Positions 1-7,687 of a DNA stretch of 13,656 nucleotides are shown one piece after another. This stretch comes from an uncultured Lachnospiraceae bacterium (GTDB lineage Bacteria; Bacillota; Clostridia; Lachnospirales; Lachnospiraceae). The position numbers and the translations under genes were made by a program. The notes under the pieces were generated by a model. The model did no database searches. It saw only the letters and a program-made list of their open reading frames with translations, and was not told the DNA's origin. The first letter of the stretch is position 1. Each line of letters begins with the position of its first letter. The stretch lies in the NCBI GenBank assembly GCA_947653315.1, contig CANTGP010000032.1:1-13656 (forward strand), in the 5' to 3' direction.

Positions 1-1
1 T

Positions 2-271
2 ATTTATACAAAGGAACAATGGCTCGAAATTATGCCTTTGAATGCTTCAAAGGCAAAGGCAATCAAGCAACTGCAGTCTTTTTTGGACTGTGAGAAGTTA
101 GTTGTGTTTGGTGACGGAAAAAATGATATCGATATGTTTGAAGTGGCAGATGAAAGCTATGCCGTTCAAAATGCACACGAGGATTTAAAAAGAATTGCAA
201 CCGCAATTATTTCCTCGAATGATGAGGATGGTGTTGCAAAGTGGCTTGATGAACATTTTGTCATGGAGTAA
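2..271 (+). CDS. HAD-superfamily (Cof-type) hydrolase, C-terminal fragment
   Basis: This is the 3' end of a gene cut by the left window edge. The open frame runs from base 2 with no upstream start in view; the ATG at base 32 is internal to the conserved region. The residues LEIMPLNASKAKAIKQL match the lysine-containing motif III of Cof-type HAD phosphatases. KLVVFGDGKNDIDMFEVAD is motif IV, the Mg-binding GDGxND loop. It is followed by the usual YAVQNAHEDLKRIA and NDEDGVAKWLDEHF ending, so the C-terminus is complete. Family members dephosphorylate small phosphorylated metabolites in the cytoplasm (sugar phosphates, nucleotides or FMN-type compounds); the substrate cannot be read from this part. 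Hand-counted GC is about 38%, clearly lower than the genes to the right, so this gene may have a different history. Family assignment is firm; specificity is unknown. Confidence 0.88.
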   Translation: MYTKEQWLEIMPLNASKAKAIKQLQSFLDCEKLVVFGDGKNDIDMFEVADESYAVQNAHEDLKRIATAIISSNDEDGVAKWLDEHFVME

Positions 272-300
272 TGTCACTGAAATGTTATGTTGTGAACCGT

Positions 301-345
301 AAATGTAAACATTTCCGGCAAACGCGACGGGTTTTTACATTTTTT
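301..345 (+). terminator. possible weak intrinsic terminator after the HAD gene
   Basis: AAATGTAAA (301-309) pairs with TTTACATTT (334-342), with C310/G331 and CCG/CGG (315-317/328-330) as possible inner pairs. The right arm runs into six T residues (340-345). It lies 30 bases after the HAD stop, where a terminator is expected. The stem is AT-rich and the loop is long, so it would be weak. Confidence 0.35.
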
Positions 346-410
346 CCGTTCTGTCGTGTAATTGGAATTTAAGGGGGAGGTAAAATAACGCTTCTTTCCA
401 TATTTAGTAC

Positions 411-439
411 TGTAAACCAATTGAAAAATATGGTAAAAT
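411..439 (+). promoter_or_regulatory. promoter for the LacI-type-sensor diguanylate cyclase
   Basis: An extended -10, TGGTAAAAT (431-439, hexamer TAAAAT at 434-439), lies 17 bases after a poor -35, TGTAAA (411-416). The TATGGTAAAATGG context is typical of extended -10 promoters in low- to mid-GC Gram-positive bacteria. Transcription would start near 446, about 75 bases before the chosen start codon. Confidence 0.5.
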
Positions 440-521
440 GGATAAATGGCAAAGCGCGCGGCAGTAAAAAAGGAAAATGGAAACAGAAGCAGTAATGGAA
501 AAGTAAATGAGGGGTGACAGG

Positions 522-2876
522 ATGGGACAGGCTGGCAAGCGGATTACGGTAGGGCTTTTGGTGAGCGGCATTACGGACGCTTTTACGGAGTCCATATGCA
601 AGGGCGTCATGAGGGCGGCGGAGGAAAAGGATGTAACGATAGTGGTCTTTCCCTGCAAATATTTGGACCGGGATTTGACGGCACGGAAGGAAATTATGTA
701 TGAGTACCAGTATAATACGTTATTTTCTTTTGCCGGAAAAGAGAATGTGGATGCGCTCATGATATCCGCGGACAGTATCGGCTGCTATACGAGCAGGGAG
801 CGGATGAAAAGCAGGCTGGAACAGTATGCCGGGATTCCCTGTGTCCTCCTGGCTTCCAAAATAGAAGGGTATGCCAGTGTGACCTATGATAACTTTGCGG
901 GAATTAAAGAGGGGCTGGAATACCTGATCCGGCATAAAAACTGCAGGAAAATCGGCATGATAGGGGGACCGGATGATAATTCGGATGCTTATGAAAGAAA
1001 ACAGACGTTTTTATCGGTCCTTAAGGAGAACGGGATTTCTTTTTCGCCGTCCTGCTATGCGGAAGGGACGCTTTCCCGTTATTCGGGGAGGGCATTCCGG
1101 GAATTGTTTGATAAAAATCCGGACATGCAGGCAGTTTTCTGCGTCAATGACGATACGGCGTTAGGGGTTTATGAAGAACTGGACAGGCGCGGACTGGTTC
1201 CGGGGAAAGACATGTATGTGCTGGGATATGACAATACGGTCCAGTCTGCGAAGGCAAATCCGTCCCTTTCCTCCGTTTTGGCGGATTCCGCCAAGTTGGG
1301 GGAAAAGGCGCTGGATATGGTACTGCGTATGTTGGACGGGGAGACGGTGGGAAACGAAATACTGCCTACCAAGTTCGTCAGGCGGGATTCTTTTGGCAGC
1401 AGGGAAAATGAGCAGGGCGGTTTTCTGCGGCTGGACGGGGAGTCCGTTGAGGAAGCCTTCCACGATATTTTTTACGGCTGTAAATATGAAAGCGTAGGCG
1501 GGCAGATGGAAGCCATACATGGGATGTTTCAAAAAATGATGGGAGAAATGGCGCTTTTTTTGGAGCCGGAAAGAGGACGGGAACCGGAAGGGGAATCAGA
1601 ACCGGAAACAGGGCAGTCGGGGCAGGACATAAAAACGGGTGCGGACATTTTGGACAGCCTGGAGGAGTTTTTGAGGCACAGGGTATTGGAATATGCGGAT
1701 GTGGAACGGTTCATGACTTATATGGAACAAATATACCGGACGGCGGAAAAGACGGGGACCGGATTAGAGAAGCGGTTGAAAATGCAGGAACTTTTTACCG
1801 CCATATTCCGGAAAATGGTAAGCGACATGGATTACCGTTTCGGAAGAATGAAGGATATGGAGGAGGCGGAGAATTTCTCCATGAAACTTTTTGTCCGGGA
1901 TATCCTGCAGTTTGAAAGGGGCAGCGACCAAAGCTATGCGGTACTTTTGGAAAATCTGGAATGGCTGGAAATCAGGAATGCCTGCGTGTATCTTTTTGAA
2001 AAACCCATGGTACACCTGTGCGGGGAAGAATTTGTATTGCCGGGCCACATGCTGTTAAAAGTGGTTTTAAGGGACGGTAACGTGCAAATCATTCCGGCGC
2101 CCCGTCAAAAGAAAAAAATCGCGGAGCTTTACGGGAACGGGGATACCGTCTTCGGCAGGACGCCGATGGTGGTGCTTCCCTTGTTTTCCAATGAAGTCCT
2201 GTATGGCATCCTGCTTTGCGATTTGACGGAAAAACTGTTTGCAAACGGGGAATTCCTGACAAACCAAATGAGCTCTGCGGTAAGGATGATTGATTTGCTG
2301 AAAGCGAATGAAAAAATGAAACAGCGCTTGGAGGAAAGTCTGGTTACTTTAAGGGAGAACAACATTGCGCTGGACAACCTTTCCAAATCGGACGGACTGA
2401 CGGGAATCCTGAACCGGAGGGGATTTTACGCTGCGGCGGAGGAATTTATGAAAAAGAACAGGGAGGCGGGGAAAGAAACCCTGTTTGCTTATATTGACAT
2501 GAACAACCTGAAAATCATCAACGACAGGTACGGGCACGAGGAAGGGGATTTTTCCCTGAAACTGATTGGCAGGATGCTGGTGGATGCCGTGGGGGAGAAG
2601 GGCATTGCCGGACGCATCGGAGGGGATGAATTTGCCTGTGTTATGGACGGAAAAGAGGAAAGCACAAAAGAGTTTTCCGGGGAAATCGAAACCCGGTTTG
2701 CCCGTTTTAATGCAGCCAGCGATAAGGAATACAACGTGACGGTATCGGTGGGGGCGGTCGTACTGGACGGGACGGATGAAACAGGCTTAAAAGAAGCGTT
2801 GGCGCTGGCGGATGCGAAGTTATACGAAGCCAAGCAGCACCGCGTGAAAACGGTGGCAAAGGGAGTACGCCCCTGA
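522..2876 (+). CDS. LacI-type periplasmic-binding-fold / GGDEF diguanylate cyclase
   Basis: Predicted to make cyclic di-GMP from two GTP under control of a small-molecule-binding domain. The start at 522 is preferred (784 aa) because GAGGGGTG at 509-516 is a good ribosome-binding site for it; the in-frame ATG at 507 has none. Residues about 7-292 form a LacI/GalR-type sugar-binding fold (RITVGLLVSGITDAFTESI; GMIGGPDD; AVFCVNDDTALGVYEEL; VLGYDNT). There is no helix-turn-helix and no signal peptide, so it should sense a cytoplasmic ligand. A charged Glu/Pro-rich linker lies near 347-370. A GAF-like segment (FGRTPMVVLPLF, LYGILLCDL) and a probable coiled coil lead into GGDEF, which starts near SKSDGLTGILNRRGF (about 621-635). 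The catalytic GGDEF is at 700-704 and the substrate loop is DMNNLKIINDRYGH. The RxxD inhibitory site is absent (GEKG at that position). It converges on apbE with an 18-base gap. The ligand is unknown. Confidence 0.88.
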   Translation: MGQAGKRITVGLLVSGITDAFTESICKGVMRAAEEKDVTIVVFPCKYLDRDLTARKEIMYEYQYNTLFSFAGKENVDALMISADSIGCYTSRERMKSRLEQYAGIPCVLLASKIEGYASVTYDNFAGIKEGLEYLIRHKNCRKIGMIGGPDDNSDAYERKQTFLSVLKENGISFSPSCYAEGTLSRYSGRAFRELFDKNPDMQAVFCVNDDTALGVYEELDRRGLVPGKDMYVLGYDNTVQSAKANPSLSSVLADSAKLGEKALDMVLRMLDGETVGNEILPTKFVRRDSFGSRENEQGGFLRLDGESVEEAFHDIFYGCKYESVGGQMEAIHGMFQKMMGEMALFLEPERGREPEGESEPETGQSGQDIKTGADILDSLEEFLRHRVLEYADVERFMTYMEQIYRTAEKTGTGLEKRLKMQELFTAIFRKMVSDMDYRFGRMKDMEEAENFSMKLFVRDILQFERGSDQSYAVLLENLEWLEIRNACVYLFEKPMVHLCGEEFVLPGHMLLKVVLRDGNVQIIPAPRQKKKIAELYGNGDTVFGRTPMVVLPLFSNEVLYGILLCDLTEKLFANGEFLTNQMSSAVRMIDLLKANEKMKQRLEESLVTLRENNIALDNLSKSDGLTGILNRRGFYAAAEEFMKKNREAGKETLFAYIDMNNLKIINDRYGHEEGDFSLKLIGRMLVDAVGEKGIAGRIGGDEFACVMDGKEESTKEFSGEIETRFARFNAASDKEYNVTVSVGAVVLDGTDETGLKEALALADAKLYEAKQHRVKTVAKGVRP

Positions 2877-2894
2877 ATTGTGTTTAAAAAGGGA

Positions 2895-3932
2895 TTACGG
2901 TGAGATGCCGTCCGAGTACAGGATGTCCCCGTCCGAGGTAAGGAAAACGGCTTCCGTATCCGGGAGGGATTCGATAAGCGCCATTCCTTTTTCCGCGCCG
3001 AGGACGAAACAGGCGGTGGACAGCGCATCGCCCTCCATGGAAGAACCGCATAATACCGTGACACCGGACAGGTTGTTCCAAACGGGACAGCCTGTTTGCG
3101 TATCGAGGATATGGTGGTATATTTTTCCGTTATATTCAAAAAAGCGTTCATAATTGCCGGAGGAAACCACGGACAAATCCGTAACCGGCAGGGTAAGGGC
3201 GGTAACGCCCCCTGCGGCGAAAGGCTGCTGGATGCCCACTTTAAAAGGCGTGCCGTCCGGTTTGTTCCCGATGGCGAGGACATTGCCGCCCAGGTTAATC
3301 AGCGCGCTGTCAACGCCTCGGGAAACGAGGTATTCCTTCATGCGGTCCGCGATGTAGCCTTTGGCGATGAAACCGAGGTCCAGTTCTGCCTGCGGGTCGT
3401 TTAATGCCGCCATATCCCCGTCTATGGTGACGGCACGGTAATCCACATGGGAAAGCGCCTGTGCCAGCGCGGCTTCATCGGGCAGGACGGCGGTCCCACC
3501 GGTAAAATCCCACAGTTTATTGACACTGCCGATGGTCGGGTCGATGCCGCCGTCCGTAAGTTCGGCATAGGAAAGCGCCGTCCGCAGCAGAATCAGCGTA
3601 TCTTCGTTCAGCCGCACATATCCCCCCTCCGCATGGTTCAGTTTCCATACGTCACTGCCTTCTTTCGTCCGGCTGAGCATATCCTCATACTGCCCGGCGA
3701 GGGCGAAGCAATGGTCTAAGAGCGCCTCATCCCCGGTACCGTAAAGAGTGATACGGATGACGGTATCGAAATAAAACCCCTGCCGGCTGACGGATTCGGC
3801 TGTCCGCGTGCAGGCGCTTAAGAGGAAAACGGACAGAACGCACAAAACGTCCAGGAAAAACAGCGGACGAAATCCCCATATTGCCAGCTTCTCCTGCCTG
3901 CATCTTTTCTCTTGCTTATCCGACTCTTTCAT
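2895..3932 (-). CDS. apbE: FAD:protein FMN transferase (ApbE family lipoprotein)
   Basis: ApbE enzymes attach FMN from FAD covalently to Ser/Thr of target flavoproteins, using Mg2+, on the outer face of the membrane. The 345-aa length is normal. After a charged N-terminus, a hydrophobic stretch (about 24-40) ends in the lipobox LSAC with Cys41, so the mature protein should be a membrane-anchored lipoprotein. Family motifs appear in order: FDTVIRITLYG (55-65), DPTIGSVNKLWDF (from 131), LDLGFIAKG (184-192), INLGGN (212-217), HHILDTQTG (from 273) and DALSTACFVLG (302-312), whose Asp302 and Thr306 match the metal-binding positions. AAGGAG lies 9 bases before the ATG. No obvious flavinylation target (FMN-binding domain, RnfG/NqrC type) is encoded here, so its substrate is elsewhere. 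It has its own promoter and reads toward the diguanylate cyclase. Family call is firm; the physiological partner is unknown. Confidence 0.93.
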   Translation of the reverse strand: MKESDKQEKRCRQEKLAIWGFRPLFFLDVLCVLSVFLLSACTRTAESVSRQGFYFDTVIRITLYGTGDEALLDHCFALAGQYEDMLSRTKEGSDVWKLNHAEGGYVRLNEDTLILLRTALSYAELTDGGIDPTIGSVNKLWDFTGGTAVLPDEAALAQALSHVDYRAVTIDGDMAALNDPQAELDLGFIAKGYIADRMKEYLVSRGVDSALINLGGNVLAIGNKPDGTPFKVGIQQPFAAGGVTALTLPVTDLSVVSSGNYERFFEYNGKIYHHILDTQTGCPVWNNLSGVTVLCGSSMEGDALSTACFVLGAEKGMALIESLPDTEAVFLTSDGDILYSDGISP

Positions 3933-3978
3933 AACCTGGTACTCCTTCGCATTCTTACTTGTATTTTAGTCTTTTATC

Positions 3979-4007
3979 ATTCTACCATAAGGATTTACGG
4001 AACACCA
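3979..4007 (-). promoter_or_regulatory. promoter for apbE
   Basis: On the minus strand an extended -10, TGGTAGAAT, covers 3987 down to 3979 (hexamer TAGAAT at 3984-3979). A weak -35, TGGTGT, lies at 4007-4002 with a 17-base spacer. The start would be near 3972, leaving a leader of about 40 bases with AAGGAG at 3947-3942. Confidence 0.5.
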
Positions 4008-4077
4008 TACGGAATGTATCCGCCCGCCTATATACGGCATACTCCCTATTACTGTTTACTCCCTCCTTTTCTACCCA

Positions 4078-4147
4078 GCCTGTTTGGGATTTTTTGGCGG
4101 GACAGGCACGCCCCTGCCGCCGCCCCGCCAAAAAATCCCAAACAGGC
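4078..4147. repeat. perfect 24-bp inverted repeat between divergent promoters
   Basis: Bases 4078-4101 are exactly the reverse complement of 4124-4147, separated by a 22-base loop (4102-4123). The arm reads GCCTGTTTGGG, then TTTTTT, then GGCGGG toward the loop. The GC-rich core faces the loop with T6 before it and A6 after it, on either strand. That is the opposite order to an intrinsic terminator, which needs T residues after the stem. It lies between the apbE -35 (4007) and the helicase -35 (4172), upstream of both genes, where a terminator is not needed. It could be a dispersed palindromic repeat, a cruciform or protein-binding site, or the remnant of a small non-autonomous element. The sequence proves the repeat but not its role. 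Confidence 0.9.
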
Positions 4148-4171
4148 GTCCGCACTCTATTTCCCGAAACC

Positions 4172-4200
4172 TTGCCGGAAAACCGGTTTTGAAGTATAAT
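4172..4200 (+). promoter_or_regulatory. promoter for the SNF2 helicase
   Basis: TTGCCG (4172-4177) and a consensus TATAAT (4195-4200) are separated by exactly 17 bases. Transcription should begin near 4207. The -10 box contains the ATG at 4199, so that upstream ATG cannot be the real start of the helicase. Confidence 0.78.
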
Positions 4201-4255
4201 GAACAGGAATCCGCCGCAAGACGGAATGCGGCGGGCCGGAAAGGGAGGCTTTACC

Positions 4256-7200
4256 ATGCTGAAAAAGGATGATATCAGATATATGACAAACAACGCCTTT
4301 TACCTGCGGGGGGAGGAACTTTATGCCGAAGGGAAGGTAATCAGGATTCTTGTGGAAGAAACGGGCGACGGCGTATGGGTGATTGAAGCGAAGGTAAGGG
4401 GCAGCGGACGGAATATATACGACGTACATTTGGCATACAATGACAGGACGGGGGAACTGGAGGACAGCTTTTGTACCTGTCCCGCTTATTATAATTATGA
4501 CTGTTTGTGCAAACACTGTGTGGCGGCGCTTTTGGCATTTGCGGAGGAATCCGAAAGGAATGCCGGGCTGTCTGCGGCAGGGGGGAAAGCGGGAAAAAGG
4601 AGCGGGAAAGAACCGCTCCTGCTCAGGCAGACGGAAACTTCCCCAGCGATGAAGGAACTTTTGGACAAGTATTTTTTACAACGTGTATTTCCGTTGAACC
4701 ATAAGGAAATATACGGGCAGGTTCATTTGGAGCCTGCATTTACCCTGCAGGACGGTCATGCGTCCGTGCAATTCCGTATCGGGATTTCCCAAATGTACGT
4801 GATAAAGGATGTGCTTGAATTTATGGACCGCATGGATACGGGAGAAGTGTATGCCTATGGGAAGAAGCTGGAATTTCCCCATATGAAGGAAGCATTCGCC
4901 GAAGAATCCCGGAAAATGCTGGAATTTATCATCTACTGGACGGAAAGGAACAGGGAGAAGTACCGTATGCCCCGCTGGTATACTTACGGCAATTCCCAAA
5001 AGGTACGGGAGATGGCGTTAAACACGGAAGAAATGGAGCATTTTTTACTTGCCACGGACGGGCGGCCGTTCCTCGGACAGTATGGGAGGGAAGGGGAACG
5101 GCAATGGCGTACCGTGGAGGGAAAACGGGAATTTACCCTGTCGCTGGCGGGGAAGAAGGACGGTATTGAGGTAAAAGCGGAGGAATTCCAAGGGTACCAA
5201 GGGGAAAAGTATGCCATCTGTTTTTCGGACGGGCTGGTTTACCTGATGGACCGGGAGGAAGTGGATCCCGTGCGGGATTTTTTGTTCTGCATAGACCAAA
5301 TGCCGTACCGCACGGCTTTTATCCGGAAGGAGGATGTCCCCGTTTTCTGCAGTCAGTTACTTCCGAAGCTGGAGAAATTTTTTGTATGTGAAAAAACGGA
5401 TTTTGACGCATCGGATTATATGCAGCATCCGGCTTCGTTTGAAATTTACCTGGATGCGCCCCAAAAGGATTTTGTTACCGGTAAACTGTTTGCCGTATAT
5501 GGGGAGGAAAAGTATGCGGTATACGGGAAACGCAAGGAAACGGAAGGGGCGGGAATCCGGGATTTGTTCCGGGAAATGGAAGTGGGGCAGGCAGTGGCTT
5601 CCTATTTTAACGCCTATGACGAAGAAGGAGCCATGATGGCGCTTTCGGGGGACGAGGAGAAATTGTATGCACTGATGGCGGAAGGAATCCCGAAGATGCA
5701 GCAGCTTGGGGAAGTTTTTGTTTCGGATGCATTAAAACGGTTTTCCGTGACGCAGGCGGCGAAGGTATCCATGGGAATTTCCCTTGCGGGGGATTTGCTG
5801 GAACTGACCGTGAGCGCAGGGGACATGCCCATGGACCAGCTTGTGGAGATTTTGTCCAAATATGACAGGAAGAAGAAATTTTACCGGCTGAAAAACGGCA
5901 GCTTCGTGGATTTGGACGGCGGGGACATAGGGCTTTTGGCGCGCTTAAAGGATGAGCTTGGCATTACGGACAGGCAGTTAAAGCAGGAACGGATTGCGCT
6001 GCCGAAATACCGTGCGCTGTATTTGGACGGGGAATTAAAGGAGCAGCGGGCATTCCGTGCGGTAAAGGACCGGAATTTCAAGGAACTGGTGCGGAACATG
6101 AAGACGGTGGAGGACAACGATTTTGAAATTCCCGCCAGTTTGGAGGATATCATGCGGGAGTACCAGAAAAAGGGCTTTTTGTGGATGAAGACGTTAAAGC
6201 ATAACGGGTTTGGGGGAATTCTGGCGGATGACATGGGGTTGGGGAAAACCCTTCAGGTGATTGTGTTTTTACTGTCCGAATACATTGATGCGGGACCGTC
6301 GGAGAACAAACGCTGTCTGATTGTTACGCCGGCTTCCCTGGTCTTTAACTGGAGCAGTGAAATCGAGCGGTTTGCCCCTGCGCTGCATGTGAAGACCGTG
6401 ACGGGAACGGCGGCGGAGCGCAGGGAGATCATTCAGGCGTCCGGTGAAAGGGATATCCTGTTAACGTCCTATGATTTGTTAAAGCGGGACATGGACGGGT
6501 ATGCGGGTATCCGCTTTTACTGCCAGGTTATCGATGAGGCACAGTACATCAAAAACCATAACACGCAGGCGGCAAAGGCGGTGAAGGAAATCGAGGCCGG
6601 GTTTAAACTGGCGCTGACCGGTACCCCGGTGGAAAACCGTTTGAGCGAGCTTTGGAGCATTTTCGATTACCTGATGCCGGGATTCCTGTATTCTTACCAG
6701 CATTTCCGCGAAACCATCGAAATTCCGGCGGTGCAGAACGGGGATGGGGAAGCCATGGGAAAACTGCGGAAAATGATCGGACCGTTTGTGCTGCGGAGAC
6801 TGAAACGGGATGTGTTGACGGACCTGCCGGATAAGCTGGAGGAAAACATGTACGCGAAGCTGGAAGGGGAGCAGCAGAAATTGTATGACGCCCATGTGCA
6901 GCGGATGCGAATGATGCTGGACAAGACCAGCGAGGAGGAATTCCGCACTTCCAAGATACAGATTCTTGCGGAATTGACGAAACTCCGCCAGATATGCTGC
7001 GATCCGGCATTGGTGTTTGAGGGGTACGGGGAGAATTCGGCGAAAACGGATATGTGTTTGGATCTTGTGCGGAACGCCGTAAACGGCGGGCATAAGATGT
7101 TGGTATTTTCCCAGTTTACTTCCATGCTGGACCGGCTGGAGGACGCGTTGAAGCGGGAGGGAATCCCCTGTTATATGCTGACCGGCGCCACGCCGAAGGA

Positions 7201-7558
7201 AAAGCGGGTACGGATGGTGGAGGCATTTAACAAAGGGGATACGCAGGTGTTCTGCATTTCGTTAAAGGCGGGAGGGACAGGGTTAAACCTGACTTCGGCG
7301 GATATCGTCATCCATTACGACCCATGGTGGAACCTTGCGGTACAGAACCAGGCAACCGACCGCGCCCACCGTATCGGCCAGGAAAATGTGGTGAACGTGT
7401 ACAAGTTAATCGTGAAAGGAACGATTGAAGACAATATCGTGAAACTGCAGGAACGCAAGAAGGAACTGGCGGAACAGGTGCTTGGGGGCGACGGCGTGGG
7501 CAGCGGCAGTTTTACGAAAGAAGAACTGTTGGAGCTGTTGGGCGGCATTCCGAAATAA
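4256..7558 (+). CDS. SWIM zinc-finger SNF2-family DEAD/DEAH-box helicase
   Basis: Large ATP-dependent Swi2/Snf2-type protein of 1100 aa, probably a cytoplasmic DNA translocase or nucleoprotein remodeller; its target is unknown. The start at 4256 is chosen because AGGGAGG lies 7 bases before it and the alternative ATG at 4199 falls inside the -10 box. The N-terminus carries a SWIM finger, C73-x-C75-x9-C85-x-H87, a probable DNA- or protein-binding module. Residues about 100-600 match the long, poorly conserved region seen between SWIM and motor in bacterial SNF2 proteins. The motor follows: GGILADDMGLGKTLQ (Walker A Lys664), IVTPASLVFNW, LLTSYDLL, DEAQ box (Asp760-Gln763), ALTGTPVENRLSELWSIFDY, then the C-terminal helicase domain with LVFSQFTSMLDRLE, SLKAGGTGLNLTSADIVIHY and arginine-finger motif DRAHRIGQ (1035-1042). 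All core motifs are intact. It has its own promoter and no operon partners. SNF2 proteins occur in phage-defence systems, but no defence partner is present here. Confidence 0.93.
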   Translation: MLKKDDIRYMTNNAFYLRGEELYAEGKVIRILVEETGDGVWVIEAKVRGSGRNIYDVHLAYNDRTGELEDSFCTCPAYYNYDCLCKHCVAALLAFAEESERNAGLSAAGGKAGKRSGKEPLLLRQTETSPAMKELLDKYFLQRVFPLNHKEIYGQVHLEPAFTLQDGHASVQFRIGISQMYVIKDVLEFMDRMDTGEVYAYGKKLEFPHMKEAFAEESRKMLEFIIYWTERNREKYRMPRWYTYGNSQKVREMALNTEEMEHFLLATDGRPFLGQYGREGERQWRTVEGKREFTLSLAGKKDGIEVKAEEFQGYQGEKYAICFSDGLVYLMDREEVDPVRDFLFCIDQMPYRTAFIRKEDVPVFCSQLLPKLEKFFVCEKTDFDASDYMQHPASFEIYLDAPQKDFVTGKLFAVYGEEKYAVYGKRKETEGAGIRDLFREMEVGQAVASYFNAYDEEGAMMALSGDEEKLYALMAEGIPKMQQLGEVFVSDALKRFSVTQAAKVSMGISLAGDLLELTVSAGDMPMDQLVEILSKYDRKKKFYRLKNGSFVDLDGGDIGLLARLKDELGITDRQLKQERIALPKYRALYLDGELKEQRAFRAVKDRNFKELVRNMKTVEDNDFEIPASLEDIMREYQKKGFLWMKTLKHNGFGGILADDMGLGKTLQVIVFLLSEYIDAGPSENKRCLIVTPASLVFNWSSEIERFAPALHVKTVTGTAAERREIIQASGERDILLTSYDLLKRDMDGYAGIRFYCQVIDEAQYIKNHNTQAAKAVKEIEAGFKLALTGTPVENRLSELWSIFDYLMPGFLYSYQHFRETIEIPAVQNGDGEAMGKLRKMIGPFVLRRLKRDVLTDLPDKLEENMYAKLEGEQQKLYDAHVQRMRMMLDKTSEEEFRTSKIQILAELTKLRQICCDPALVFEGYGENSAKTDMCLDLVRNAVNGGHKMLVFSQFTSMLDRLEDALKREGIPCYMLTGATPKEKRVRMVEAFNKGDTQVFCISLKAGGTGLNLTSADIVIHYDPWWNLAVQNQATDRAHRIGQENVVNVYKLIVKGTIEDNIVKLQERKKELAEQVLGGDGVGSGSFTKEELLELLGGIPK

Positions 7559-7562
7559 TTTC

Positions 7563-7591
7563 TTGTCAACCCACTTTTCATCCTTTATAAT
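7563..7591 (+). promoter_or_regulatory. promoter for the chemoreceptor-like gene
   Basis: TTGTCA (7563-7568) and TATAAT (7586-7591) are spaced by 17 bases, one of the best promoter matches in the window. It starts 5 bases after the helicase stop (7558). The start near 7598 gives a leader of about 90 bases before the ATG at 7688. Confidence 0.78.
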
Positions 7592-7687
7592 AAATGCAGT
7601 ATATTCCCCTCAAAGAGCAGACGCAGGGAAGGGGAGATACAAATACATCATATTTATAAAAGACGAAAGAAGGAAAGTGAGGGTGTC

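Noticed and set aside
507..521. ATG at 507 as the start of the LacI-type-sensor cyclase
   Set aside because: The ribosome-binding sequence GAGGGGTG begins inside this ATG and serves the ATG at 522.
2877..2894. Terminator between the convergent sensor-cyclase and apbE
   Set aside because: Only 18 bases separate the stops and they contain no inverted repeat.
2489..3283. 264-codon open frame on the minus strand
   Set aside because: It lies opposite the GGDEF domain and then in another frame of apbE. The product is Ser/Pro-rich with no recognisable domain; it is a shadow of two well-supported genes.
4078..4147. Bidirectional intrinsic terminator
   Set aside because: The T run precedes the GC stem on both strands, and the site lies between divergent promoters, not at gene ends.
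4199..4255. Upstream ATG at 4199 as the helicase start
   Set aside because: The ATG lies within the TATAAT box (4195-4200) and has no ribosome-binding site. ATG 4256 has AGGGAGG at ideal spacing.
6479..7093. 204-codon minus-strand open frame inside the helicase gene
   Set aside because: It is antisense to conserved SNF2 motor motifs, has no ribosome site of note and no recognisable domain.
7600..7640. Leader hairpin before the chemoreceptor gene (CCCCT/AGGGG)
   Set aside because: Only about five base pairs with a long loop; not better than expected in a purine-rich leader.
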